NCBI GenBank assembly: GCA_028699795.1 | Contig: JAQVTZ010000008.1 | Coordinates: 1-21,149 of the forward strand | DNA from: Clostridia bacterium | Lineage (GTDB): Bacteria; Bacillota; Clostridia; Christensenellales; DTU072 | Direction: 5' to 3' | DNA length: 21,149 nucleotides | Shown here: piece after piece, positions 14,147-21,149 of the stretch | Position numbering within the stretch: the first letter of the stretch is position 1 | Layout: every line of letters starts with the position of its first letter | The notes under the pieces: generated by a model | The model's input: only the letters and a program-made list of their open reading frames with translations | What the model was told of the DNA's origin: nothing | The model's database searches: none | Made by a program: the position numbers and the translations under genes

Positions 14147-14716
14147 ATGAAAGCATTTTATCAAAAAGTAGTGAAAATAACCAAAAACGAAATCGTCTGC
14201 CTTTTTGCCATGCTTGCCGCGCTTATGTACGGCATGTACTATATGGATATTCTCAATCCCTTGCAGTATTCGTTAAGCGAAATCGGCCGCTATAATACGG
14301 CGTTGTTTATTGTTTGGTCCGTACTCTCGGGGCTTGCCATTTTTCTGAATGTGCACAGAATGTACGACCGCATCGGGTTTCAATCCAAACTCGGCAAGGG
14401 GTTGCTTTATTCGGGATTGTTCTTTTTGGTGCTTACTTTTGCCAACATGTCCAGAGAACCGGTTTGGTATTGGATTCATGTGGGTACTGCTATCTTGTTC
14501 TCGATACTATGCTTTGCCGCTATCGCTTTGGGCCTGCTGTATATGTTCAAAAAAGACATACGATACCGAGTATTGTCTATCATATTCTTTACACTTTGCT
14601 TTATAGACATCATCTTGCTTGCAGTCTTTAAGCAAATGGCATTGTACGAGTTTATCCCTCTTATGTTGGGCTATATCGTCATGTTTTTTGTAAATTATAC
14701 CAAAACTTTCGAATAA
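14147..14716 (+). CDS. Six-helix membrane protein, function unknown
   Basis: A 189-residue integral membrane protein with about six hydrophobic segments (near residues 17-37, 50-68, 82-100, 108-130, 138-160 and 164-183). The motif NPLQYSLSEIGRYN after the first helix resembles the NP...S-LG element of DUF998-type proteins, but the resemblance is weak. No catalytic motif is seen. GTG at 14144 and ATG at 14147 are both possible; ATG is preferred because AAGGGG lies 6 nt before it. It starts 10 nt after the fusion gene stop, so the two are almost surely co-transcribed and perhaps functionally linked. A strong terminator follows. Confidence 0.65.
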   Translation: MKAFYQKVVKITKNEIVCLFAMLAALMYGMYYMDILNPLQYSLSEIGRYNTALFIVWSVLSGLAIFLNVHRMYDRIGFQSKLGKGLLYSGLFFLVLTFANMSREPVWYWIHVGTAILFSILCFAAIALGLLYMFKKDIRYRVLSIIFFTLCFIDIILLAVFKQMALYEFIPLMLGYIVMFFVNYTKTFE

Positions 14717-14745
14717 CAACCTGATTTTTATTCCATAAAACTATA

Positions 14746-14783
14746 AAAAGGGAACCTTAAATCTATTTTTGAGGTTCCCTTTT
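14746..14783. terminator. Bidirectional rho-independent terminator
   Basis: AAAAGGGAACCT (14746-14757) pairs with AGGTTCCCTTTT (14772-14783), with a T-run at each 3' end. It separates the converging membrane protein and ECF S-component genes. Confidence 0.9.
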
Positions 14784-14807
14784 GCACATAATGATAGTTA
14801 TTATGTT

Positions 14808-15416
14808 TTATCGTCCTTTTTTCACAACCCTTTTCAATGCTACAATAATTGGCGGGGTTATCACTGTGCATATAGCAAGCTCTATCACTGAATTGGTTAA
14901 AAGAACGGTCGCAATCCATTGCCAACCAATTAGGGTGGAGGCGCCGTTAAAGGTGAAAGTCGTTCCGAAATGGAACAACAGGATCATGCCCAAAACGAGC
15001 AAGGTATTGGTAATGACGGCAACGGCAGAGCCTACCGCGTAGGAAAACACGGGGTTGAGTTTCGGCAGCATTTTGCGGAAGCCGTGTGCTGCAAAATAGA
15101 CGGCAATCCCTATCATAACACGGGGTAACACCGAAATAAGCGGATTATGAAAGGCATAAGACAAGAGGGAGGGGCTGATATAACTGCCTGCAAAACTTAC
15201 CAGTCCAAAAAAGAAACCGGTAAATATGCCATTTTTGAGACCGATTAGCTCTGTAGAAATGATTACCGCGACAATGGGAATAAAGGCGAGCTTAACAGGC
15301 CCGATTGCGGGAAATATTAAAAATATGACGATAATTGCGCAAAGTAACGCATTGATGGTAAGAAGTTGCGCGCGGGTAAAACGAACTTTATCGTCTTTTT
15401 TTTCTTTAATTTGCAT
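14808..15416 (-). CDS. ECF transporter S component (substrate-binding membrane subunit)
   Basis: A 202-residue hydrophobic protein with about six helices, the size of energy-coupling-factor S components, which bind a vitamin or cofactor precursor and pair with a shared EcfAA'T module encoded elsewhere. Recognisable features are a cytoplasmic charged N-terminus followed by TRAQLLTINALLCAIIVIF, then IPIVAVIISTELIGLKNG, FFFGLVSFAGSYISPS and NPLISVLPRVMIGI; the last is common in the general ECF_trnsprt family. The ATG at 15416 has AAAGGGG upstream; a 15-codon upstream extension would overlap the promoter. The leader is only about 20 nt, so no riboswitch identifies the substrate. A palindrome over the -35 box suggests control by a repressor. 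Confidence 0.85.
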   Translation of the reverse strand: MQIKEKKDDKVRFTRAQLLTINALLCAIIVIFLIFPAIGPVKLAFIPIVAVIISTELIGLKNGIFTGFFFGLVSFAGSYISPSLLSYAFHNPLISVLPRVMIGIAVYFAAHGFRKMLPKLNPVFSYAVGSAVAVITNTLLVLGMILLFHFGTTFTFNGASTLIGWQWIATVLLTNSVIELAICTVITPPIIVALKRVVKKGR

Positions 15417-15441
15417 GACCGTTCCCCTTTGATTTTTTGCA

Positions 15442-15471
15442 ATTATAGCACAATCAAACACTTCTATGCAA
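15442..15471 (-). promoter_or_regulatory. Promoter of the ECF S-component gene
   Basis: On the minus strand TTGCAT (15466-15471), an 18-bp spacer and a perfect TATAAT (15442-15447). The transcript would start near 15435, about 20 nt before the ATG. Confidence 0.6.
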
Positions 15472-15489
15472 ATGTTTGCATCTATGCAT
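15466..15489. promoter_or_regulatory. Candidate operator palindrome between divergent genes
   Basis: ATGCAAA and TTTGCAT (15466-15472 and 15475-15481) form a 7-bp inverted repeat with a 2-bp centre, followed by a further ATGCAT (15484-15489). It overlaps the -35 box of the ECF gene promoter and lies upstream of the pgcA promoter. The regulator is unknown. Confidence 0.4.
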
Positions 15490-15533
15490 GTTTATTTTGC
15501 CCCTATTTTATTATATAAATAGCACCAAGTTTG

Positions 15534-15562
15534 TTGTACCGCCGTTTAAACTTTGCTATAAT
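15534..15562 (+). promoter_or_regulatory. Promoter of the phosphohexomutase gene
   Basis: TTGTAC (15534-15539), a 17-bp spacer and a perfect TATAAT (15557-15562). The ATG at 15596 follows with CGGAGGG as ribosome binding site. Confidence 0.7.
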
Positions 15563-15595
15563 ACATACATCAGACACCATATCGGAGGGCAAGCT

Positions 15596-17326
15596 ATGTT
15601 TCAAGTTTATAATACTTGGTTAAAAGGAGTAAACGAGGCGGAAAGGGCAGAACTGGAAGCCCTTGCAGGTAATGAAAAAGAGATTGCCGAACGGTTTTCG
15701 CGTGAGCTCGATTTTGGTACGGCAGGCATGCGCGGTGAAGTAGGCTTGGGCACATACAGAATGAATGTTTACACCGTCAGACGCGCTACCGCGGGGCTTG
15801 CCCTCTATATTTGTTCTCTCGGCGAAGATGCCAAAGCGCGCGGCGTGGTCATTTCTTACGATACACGCAGATTCTCCAAAGAGTTTTCGCTGGCGGCGGC
15901 GGAAGTGCTGAGCTATTACGGCGTAAAAGGCTACCTTTTCGAGGGCGTGCGCCCTGTGCCGATGTGTTCTTACGCCGTACGCTATTATAAGGCGGCGGCA
16001 GGTATCATGATTACCGCAAGCCACAACCCCAAAGAGTACAACGGCTACAAGGTTTACGGCGAAGACGGCGCCCAAATGGCGCCCGAAGCGACGGCCGAAG
16101 TGGTGAAGTATATTAAAGAGTTTACGGACTATTTTGCAGTGCCTTCGGACAAAATCACACAAACTGATATTGAAGGCAAGGATGGTTGTTCCCTCAATAC
16201 CTTTATTACGGTGATAGGCAAAACGGTAGACGAAGCCTATTACAAAGAAGTCCTTAAATTATCGCTTTCCCCCAATCTTGTCGCAAAATACGGCAAAGAT
16301 ATCAAACTAGTATACACGCCCGTACACGGGACAGGATATATTCCCGTCACTACCGTTTTCGAGCGTCTTGGTATAAACGCTAGTGTCGTAGAAGAACAGG
16401 CTTTGCCCGATACCGAATTCAATACTGTGCAGGTTCCCAACCCCGAAAACGCTGCGACCCTTAAATTAGGTATGGCATTGGGCGACAAAATCGGCGCCGA
16501 TGTCGTGCTTGCCACCGATCCCGACTGCGACAGACTGGGGGTTGCCGTACGCAATCCGCAAGGCAATTTCGTATTGTTAACGGGCAATCAAATAGGCATA
16601 CTGTTATTGGATTATATCATAACCGGAAAACAGCAACTTGGTACCCTTTCGGCCAATGCCGCAATCGTCAAAACTATCGTAACTTCTACCCTTGCAGATC
16701 GTCTTGCCCAAAGCAAAGGGATTACGGTGTTCAATGTGCTTACAGGGTTCAAATACATTGGCGAAAAGATTAAGCAATGGGAAGAAAGCGGCGAATACGA
16801 ATACCTTTTCGGCTTCGAAGAAAGCTATGGTTCTCTTGCAGGCACCCATGCGCGGGACAAAGACGCAGTTGTTGCCAGTATGCTTTTTGCCGAAATGCTT
16901 TTGTATCACGAAGCAAACGGCGGAAGTGTATACGGCAGACTGATGCAGCTCTTTCAAGAGTTTGGCTATTATACCGAATGTAACAGTTCCACAGAGTACA
17001 AGGGCCTCGGTGGGATGGAATATATGGCAGGCGTCATGGCAAGACAACGCACCGTATCCCTAAGCGAAATCGCGGGGTACAAGGTGATGTATACGGCAGA
17101 TTACCTTACGGGTACGATCAAACACTTAGACGGAAAAATGGAAGCGACCGTCTTGCCGAGTACTGACGCTATCTATTATGGGCTGGAAGACGGACAATTC
17201 GTATGTATTCGTCCAAGCGGCACCGAGCCAAAACTCAAAATCTATGTGTTGGTTTTCGATACCGACTCTGTCCGTTCTCAAGCAAAAGCCACGGCAATTA
17301 TGGAAAGCGTGAAAGGAATGCTATAA
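15596..17326 (+). CDS. pgcA: Alpha-phosphohexomutase (phosphoglucomutase/phosphomannomutase)
   Basis: A 576-residue cytoplasmic enzyme interconverting glucose 1-phosphate and glucose 6-phosphate, possibly also mannose phosphates. Its length matches Firmicute PgcA. The four domain signatures are present: catalytic phosphoserine Ser142 in TASHNPKEYNG, magnesium loop DPDCDR (308-313), sugar-specificity loop GFEESYGSL (about 405), and phosphate-binding RPSGTEPKLKIY (from 539). The GEESYG-type loop favours glucose/mannose over glucosamine. The frame is open 40 codons upstream of 15596, but those codons cover the promoter, so the ATG after CGGAGGG is chosen. It would link glucose released by the GH31 enzyme to nucleotide-sugar synthesis. 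No clear terminator follows. Confidence 0.95.
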   Translation: MFQVYNTWLKGVNEAERAELEALAGNEKEIAERFSRELDFGTAGMRGEVGLGTYRMNVYTVRRATAGLALYICSLGEDAKARGVVISYDTRRFSKEFSLAAAEVLSYYGVKGYLFEGVRPVPMCSYAVRYYKAAAGIMITASHNPKEYNGYKVYGEDGAQMAPEATAEVVKYIKEFTDYFAVPSDKITQTDIEGKDGCSLNTFITVIGKTVDEAYYKEVLKLSLSPNLVAKYGKDIKLVYTPVHGTGYIPVTTVFERLGINASVVEEQALPDTEFNTVQVPNPENAATLKLGMALGDKIGADVVLATDPDCDRLGVAVRNPQGNFVLLTGNQIGILLLDYIITGKQQLGTLSANAAIVKTIVTSTLADRLAQSKGITVFNVLTGFKYIGEKIKQWEESGEYEYLFGFEESYGSLAGTHARDKDAVVASMLFAEMLLYHEANGGSVYGRLMQLFQEFGYYTECNSSTEYKGLGGMEYMAGVMARQRTVSLSEIAGYKVMYTADYLTGTIKHLDGKMEATVLPSTDAIYYGLEDGQFVCIRPSGTEPKLKIYVLVFDTDSVRSQAKATAIMESVKGML

Positions 17327-17328
17327 AG

Positions 17329-17388
17329 TTACAAATTACAATGTACAAATGAAATCAAATTACAAATTACAATGTACAAATTACAAAT
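17329..17388. repeat. AT-rich tandem direct repeat, 31-bp period
   Basis: A 22-nt unit starting TTACAAATTACAATG is present twice without mismatch (17329-17350 and 17360-17381), with a 31-bp period and a third partial start (17381-17388). It fills much of the gap between pgcA and the ACT gene and contains shorter internal ACAAATT repeats. It codes for nothing. It may be a slippage-prone minisatellite or a dispersed intergenic repeat. Confidence 0.75.
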
Positions 17389-17441
17389 ATGGATAATTTA
17401 ATTGGAGTTATCAATTCGTCGAAATAAAAAAAGGATATAAA

Positions 17442-17711
17442 ATGAAAGGATTTATTACAGTAATCGGCAAAGACCGTGTAGGCATTATCGCCGCAGTAAG
17501 CGCAACGCTTGCAGAGCAAAACATCAACATCGAGGACATCAGCCAAACAATATTGCAGGGCACTTTTACAATGATTATGGCAGTAGATCTTACCCATGCT
17601 TCAGGCAGTTTCGAGGATACCGCCAAGATACTTGCGGACAAGGGGCAAGAATTAGGCGTAGAAATTGCGATAAGGCATAAGGCTATCTTTCAAGCCATGC
17701 ACAGAATTTAA
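17442..17711 (+). CDS. ACT-domain protein (UPF0237 type)
   Basis: An 89-residue protein consisting of one ACT domain: MKGFITVIGKDRVGIIAAVS, then AEQNINIEDISQTI and FTMIMAVDL. It resembles the N-terminal half of glycine-cleavage regulators such as GcvR, and ACT domains generally bind amino acids as dimers. AGGA stands 6 nt before the ATG. It is 15 nt upstream of the UPF0210 gene, a pairing conserved in many Firmicutes and other bacteria, so it probably acts as a partner or allosteric sensor for that protein. No function has been established that I can cite. Confidence 0.9.
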   Translation: MKGFITVIGKDRVGIIAAVSATLAEQNINIEDISQTILQGTFTMIMAVDLTHASGSFEDTAKILADKGQELGVEIAIRHKAIFQAMHRI

Positions 17712-17726
17712 TCGGAGAAGGCCGCA

Positions 17727-19079
17727 ATGTTAAATAAAAACGAAATACTCGAAACCGTAGATATGATTTCAGAGCGCCATCTCGATGTGCGTACCATTAC
17801 TATGGGCTTGTCCCTCTTAGATTGTATTCAAGGCAGCGCAAAAGCCACCGCAAATAAAGTTTACGAAAAAATCGTGCGTGAGGCGGGCGACCTTGTCGCG
17901 ACAGGCGAAAAAATTTCCGCTATGTATGGCATCCCAATTGTCAACAAACGCGTTTCTGTGACGCCTATCAGCCTGATAGGCGCTTCTTGCGGAGGATACT
18001 TAGAGCTTGCCCTTGCGTTAGACCGCGCGGCGCACGAAATTGGTATTGACTTTATCGGAGGGTATACCGCTCTGGTGCAAAAAGGCGCAACCCCTTACGA
18101 AAAAGCAATGATTGACACCATTGCTGAGGCGCTTACCCTTACCAAAAAGGTGTGTAGTTCAGTAAACATTGCCTCCACACGCGCAGGCATCAATATGGAC
18201 GCAGTAAAGAAAATGGGCGAAATCGTCAAACAAACCGCCTATCAAACCCGCGAAAACGACAGCATTGGATGCGCCAAACTTGTGGTGTTTGCCAACGCCG
18301 TAGAGGATAACCCTTTTATGGCAGGCGCTTTCCACGGATTGGGAGAAGCGGATAAAGTTATCAATGTGGGCGTTAGCGGCCCTGGGGTGGTAAAAACCGC
18401 GCTTGAAACGATCCCTCATGGAGACCTTACGGAAGTTTGCGAAACAATTAAGAAAACAGCGTTTAAGGTTACCAGAGTAGGCCAATTGGTAGCCAAAACA
18501 GCAAGCGAAATGCTTCAAGCGAATTTCGGCATCGTAGACCTTTCGTTGGCGCCAACGCCCGAGGTAGGCGACAGCGTCGCGCATATACTGGAAGAAATCG
18601 GCTTAGAGCAAGTTGGTTGCCCCGGTACTACCGCTTGTCTTGCGTTACTTAACGATGCGGTAAAGAAAGGTGGCATTATGGCATCGTCGCATGTCGGAGG
18701 GTTATCGGGTGCGTTTATCCCCGTAAGTGAAGATATCGGCATGATTCACGGGGTGGCTTCGGGGTCGCTGAAGTTGGAAAAACTGGAAGCCATGACTGCC
18801 GTTTGCAGTGTCGGCCTCGACATGATAGCAATTCCCGGAGACACCACCGCCGAAACAATCTCCGCCATTATCGCGGACGAAGCCGCAATTGGTGTTGTCA
18901 ACAACAAGACGACTGCTGTTAGGGTCATACCCGTGTACGGCAAAAGTACGGGGGATACGGTTGAGTTCGGCGGACTTCTCGGCAACGCTCCTATCATGGA
19001 TGTATCCAAAGTCAGCCCCCTCAAATTTATCTCCCGCGGCGGAAGGATTGCCGCACCCTTACATTCCAACAAGAATTAG
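17727..19079 (+). CDS. UPF0210 / PFL family protein (DUF711)
   Basis: A 450-residue cytoplasmic protein of the DUF711/UPF0210 family, whose fold has been likened to pyruvate formate-lyase; no reaction is established. Family stretches include RTITMGLSLLDC, IGASCGGYLELALALD, GFSGPGV-like VGVSGPGVVKTAL, DLSLAPTPEVGDSVAHILEEIG, GGLSGAFIPVSEDIGM and IPGDTTAETISAII. Conserved cysteines occur, but the glycyl radical loop of true formate-lyases is not recognisable. GGAGAAGG precedes the ATG. It follows the ACT gene by 15 nt and precedes the DUF3810-type gene by 10 nt, indicating an operon. Confidence 0.93.
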   Translation: MLNKNEILETVDMISERHLDVRTITMGLSLLDCIQGSAKATANKVYEKIVREAGDLVATGEKISAMYGIPIVNKRVSVTPISLIGASCGGYLELALALDRAAHEIGIDFIGGYTALVQKGATPYEKAMIDTIAEALTLTKKVCSSVNIASTRAGINMDAVKKMGEIVKQTAYQTRENDSIGCAKLVVFANAVEDNPFMAGAFHGLGEADKVINVGVSGPGVVKTALETIPHGDLTEVCETIKKTAFKVTRVGQLVAKTASEMLQANFGIVDLSLAPTPEVGDSVAHILEEIGLEQVGCPGTTACLALLNDAVKKGGIMASSHVGGLSGAFIPVSEDIGMIHGVASGSLKLEKLEAMTAVCSVGLDMIAIPGDTTAETISAIIADEAAIGVVNNKTTAVRVIPVYGKSTGDTVEFGGLLGNAPIMDVSKVSPLKFISRGGRIAAPLHSNKN

Positions 19080-19089
19080 GAGGGCTATT

Positions 19090-20259
19090 ATGGCAAGAAA
19101 GCACAAATATGTGGTAAAACTGCTCGTTGCGTCGGGGGGTATGCTCGCGCTGATTCTTGTGCTAACTTTGCTGAAATCCGTAAATTTTCTTTCTGAAAGC
19201 GTCTTTACGCGTGGCATAAGCCGGGCGTATATTTTTGTTGCAGGGCATATTACGGGATTGTTCCCGTTTTCGGTTTTCGAAATCTTAGTAGGTACCGCCA
19301 TTATCTTGGCTCTTGTGTCTATAGTCAAATGGAGTATTTATCTCAAAAGAAAACAATTCTATAAAGTAGCGCGCGGCCTTTCCCGTGCGCTCACGGTTTT
19401 GCTTACCGTGATACTTGTCTATACGGCAACCGCCTCTTTTTCGTATTACCGCTCCGACATCACAGGTCATGTACCGATGTCTTCCGAAAAACCCGATTTA
19501 AAAACGGTGATGGAAATGGTAGATTATTATACAAGAGATTATAATGCGCTTGCCGAAAAAATGTCCCGTGACGAAAACGGCAATGTGGTTTGTCCCTACA
19601 CTTTTAACGAGCTTGCAATTATCATGCAAGAAGAAATGCAAAGATTAGACAGCGATTATTTTAATCCTTACACGCCCCGTCCCAAAAAGATTATCGCGGG
19701 CGACATTATGGGAGCGTTCGGCACTTTAGGGATTTCTTTCCAGCCCACAGGCGAAGCGAACATCGGCAGTCAAACCGTAGCAATCGATTTGCCATCGCTG
19801 ATGGCGCACGAGCTTACCCACTCTAAAGGCGTCATGCGCGAGAACGACGCTGTTTTTGTTGCCGCCTATATCACGCTGACTTCGGATAACGATTATATCC
19901 GTTACAGTGGCTATTGCAATAACTTCTATAATATAAAGGAAATGCTATACTTGAACGATATTATGGTAGATTATGCGAAAGAAGGGTATACGTTCGCCTC
20001 TCCTCTTACCAATTTCGACTTAACATACCGCTTCGAAAGCTACGCCAAATACCCCGATGTTATCGACAAAGTAGGGACTTTTTTTAATAATCTTTATCTC
20101 AAAACGAGCGGTGTAGAGGAGGGCACGGACAGCTATACGGTCGTTGGTGATGTAACCGTCATTAAGCCACCGCAAGGCGGCGAAACACAACGGATTATAC
20201 ACTACAGCACCATTCAAAAGTCGGTTATTTTCCATTACGAAACGATGTCTGAGAAATAA
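19090..20259 (+). CDS. DUF3810-type membrane protein with HELTH metallopeptidase-like motif
   Basis: A 389-residue protein with three N-terminal membrane helices (about 8-28, 55-78 and 95-117) and a large soluble region. His240-Glu-Leu-Thr-His244 in LMAHELTHSKGVMRENDA is a zincin-type HExxH, with Glu251 in position to act as a third ligand. DUF3810 proteins share this layout; their activity is unproven. The soluble part probably faces outside, since few positive residues flank its start. An AGGAGGG site precedes the ATG at 19090. The frame is open further upstream only as a shadow of the UPF0210 gene. It starts 10 nt after that gene's stop. Confidence 0.8.
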   Translation: MARKHKYVVKLLVASGGMLALILVLTLLKSVNFLSESVFTRGISRAYIFVAGHITGLFPFSVFEILVGTAIILALVSIVKWSIYLKRKQFYKVARGLSRALTVLLTVILVYTATASFSYYRSDITGHVPMSSEKPDLKTVMEMVDYYTRDYNALAEKMSRDENGNVVCPYTFNELAIIMQEEMQRLDSDYFNPYTPRPKKIIAGDIMGAFGTLGISFQPTGEANIGSQTVAIDLPSLMAHELTHSKGVMRENDAVFVAAYITLTSDNDYIRYSGYCNNFYNIKEMLYLNDIMVDYAKEGYTFASPLTNFDLTYRFESYAKYPDVIDKVGTFFNNLYLKTSGVEEGTDSYTVVGDVTVIKPPQGGETQRIIHYSTIQKSVIFHYETMSEK

Positions 20260-20265
20260 GATAAA

Positions 20266-20296
20266 AAACTTTCTCGTTTCGTTCCCGAAAAAGTTT
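20266..20296 (+). terminator. Weak stem-loop after the DUF3810-type gene
   Basis: AAACTTTCTCG (20266-20276) pairs with CGAAAAAGTTT (20286-20296) except for one mismatch, with a 9-nt loop. It is not directly followed by a T-run (ATTTTT comes 6 nt later), so termination is uncertain. Confidence 0.35.
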
Positions 20297-20313
20297 ACCG
20301 ATATTTTTCCGTC

Positions 20314-20341
20314 TTTACAAATCTCTATATTGTTATATAAT
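20314..20341 (+). promoter_or_regulatory. Promoter of the GPH symporter gene
   Basis: TTTACA (20314-20319), a 16-bp spacer and a perfect TATAAT (20336-20341). The leader before the ATG at 20377 is about 28 nt and contains TAGGAGA. Confidence 0.65.
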
Positions 20342-20376
20342 AATTGTTATGTATATTATTATTTAGGAGAAACGGA

Positions 20377-21149
20377 ATGGCGGATGTAACGGCAACTACT
20401 ACAAACGGGAGCGCGGCATATCAGCAGACTTATGTCGGCAAAAAAGAATTTTGGATTTATGCGGTAGCCGCAGGCGGACAAGGCATGATTTATGCCATTA
20501 TGTCTTCTTACATTTCGGACTTTTATTTAAATGTCATGGGTCTTACCCCCATTTTTGTATTGCTCTTGATGCTTCTTGCCAGAGTGTGGGACGCTGTCAA
20601 TGATCCTATTATGGGCATGGTGGTAGACCGATACGAAGGCAAACGCAGCAAATACAAACTATATCTGCTTGTGACTCCCATCCCCGTCGCTATTTTAACT
20701 TTTTTACTGTTTTTCGCGCCCAATATCAGCCAAACAGAGCGTATGATTTACGCGTCAGTTACCTACATACTTTGGGGCATGATTTATACCATGTCCGATG
20801 TCCCTTTTTGGAGTCTCCCCAACGCCATGACCCCCAATCCCAAAGAAAGGGCCCATCTTCTTTCTATGGGGCGCACGATCAACGGTATCGGCGCGGCAAT
20901 CCCTATGGCAATCGTGATGGGACTCGGATATTTGCTTCCGCTGTTCGGATTGTCGGGAAACGGGTTAGAAAAAACCCGTTATATGGTCGCGGCAATCGTC
21001 GCATCCGTTATCGGCAATGCGATTTTTATCACCGTTTACTTTTTTGCCAAAGAAAGGGTCAAAATACCCCGTCCCGTAAGACAACCCGGCGACCCCAATG
21101 CCTTAAAGCTTATTTTCAAATCAAAACCGCTTATGCTTGTGGTTATCAT
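20377..21149 (+). CDS. GPH-family sugar:cation symporter (MelB-like), truncated by window end
   Basis: The first 257 residues of a major-facilitator membrane protein; the frame is open at the window edge. A hydrophilic start (MADVTATTTNGSAAYQQ) leads into helices with the GPH family signatures: ARVWDAVNDPIMGMVVDRYEGKRSKY (split over the first loop, including the Asp pair and the DR motif) and the later DVPFWSLPNAMT. Members import glycosides, pentosides or hexuronides with sodium or protons. TAGGAGA stands 9 nt before the ATG at 20377. It has its own promoter. A partner hydrolase would be expected further right; the GH31 enzyme in this window could use its substrate, but that is speculation. 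Confidence 0.92.
   Translation, partial: MADVTATTTNGSAAYQQTYVGKKEFWIYAVAAGGQGMIYAIMSSYISDFYLNVMGLTPIFVLLLMLLARVWDAVNDPIMGMVVDRYEGKRSKYKLYLLVTPIPVAILTFLLFFAPNISQTERMIYASVTYILWGMIYTMSDVPFWSLPNAMTPNPKERAHLLSMGRTINGIGAAIPMAIVMGLGYLLPLFGLSGNGLEKTRYMVAAIVASVIGNAIFITVYFFAKERVKIPRPVRQPGDPNALKLIFKSKPLMLVVI

Noticed and set aside
15417..15441. Riboswitch upstream of the ECF S component
   Set aside because: The distance from the -10 box to the ATG leaves only about 20 nt of leader, too short for any known vitamin riboswitch.
15476..15595. In-frame 40-codon extension of the phosphohexomutase
   Set aside because: The TTGTAC/TATAAT promoter lies inside it, and the ATG at 15596 has a strong CGGAGGG site and matches family length.
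17329..17388. CRISPR-like repeat-spacer array
   Set aside because: Only two full copies with a 9-nt interval, very AT-rich and internally repetitive, and no cas gene in the window.
18889..19089. Upstream extension of the DUF3810-type protein
   Set aside because: It overlaps the conserved C-terminus of the UPF0210 protein in another frame. The ATG at 19090 follows an AGGAGGG site and begins a normal membrane-protein N-terminus.

Overview
The window looks like a stretch of chromosome from an anaerobic, low-to-mid GC Firmicute, most likely an uncultured member of the Clostridia. The evidence is strong AGGAGG-type ribosome binding sites, SigA-type promoters (TTGACA/TATAAT with 16-18 bp spacers), lipobox lipoproteins, an AmaP/Asp23-family envelope-stress protein, a class I desulfoferrodoxin (an anaerobe's superoxide defence), an ECF-type S component and the Firmicute ACT/UPF0210 gene pair. 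No tRNA, rRNA, CRISPR, transposase or phage gene is visible, and no gap without a gene exceeds 300 bases.

Layout. (1) 3-2426, minus strand: a polar amino acid ABC importer operon (lipoprotein binding protein, permease, ATPase) with a strong promoter. A 12-bp dyad is centred on its -10 box, and a long terminator-like stem-loop separates the binding-protein gene from the permease gene. (2) 2524-4291: a GntR-RCK_C regulator of the BusR type (predicted c-di-AMP sensor) divergent from a lipoprotein with a TIM-barrel glycosidase-like domain. A bipartite ATTGACA-N23-TGTCAAT element overlaps the lipoprotein promoter. (3) 4359-5012: desulfoferrodoxin and a convergent small zinc-ribbon protein sharing a bidirectional terminator. 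(4) 5243-10843: an intracellular GH31 alpha-glucosidase-like enzyme abutting mfd with zero spacing. (5) 10911-14716: an AmaP-like membrane protein with a long acidic tail, then a three-part fusion (XRE helix-turn-helix, cupin, medium-chain acyl-CoA synthetase), then a six-helix membrane protein. (6) 14808-17326: an ECF S component divergent from a phosphoglucomutase/phosphomannomutase. (7) 17442-20259: ACT-domain protein, UPF0210 protein and a DUF3810-type membrane protein with an HELTH motif, closely packed. (8) 20377-end: the start of a GPH-family sugar:cation symporter that runs off the window.

Together the genes cover amino acid and sugar uptake, alpha-glucan and sugar-phosphate metabolism, oxygen defence, transcription-coupled repair and envelope stress. 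The most unusual gene is the XRE-cupin-acyl-CoA synthetase fusion: a DNA-binding domain and a small-molecule-binding domain joined to an acyl-adenylate-forming enzyme, analogous in logic to BirA. The second point of interest is the BusR-like regulator with a matching two-half-site operator candidate next to it. Several ORFs extend upstream of their likely starts, and starts here were chosen by ribosome binding site and promoter position.
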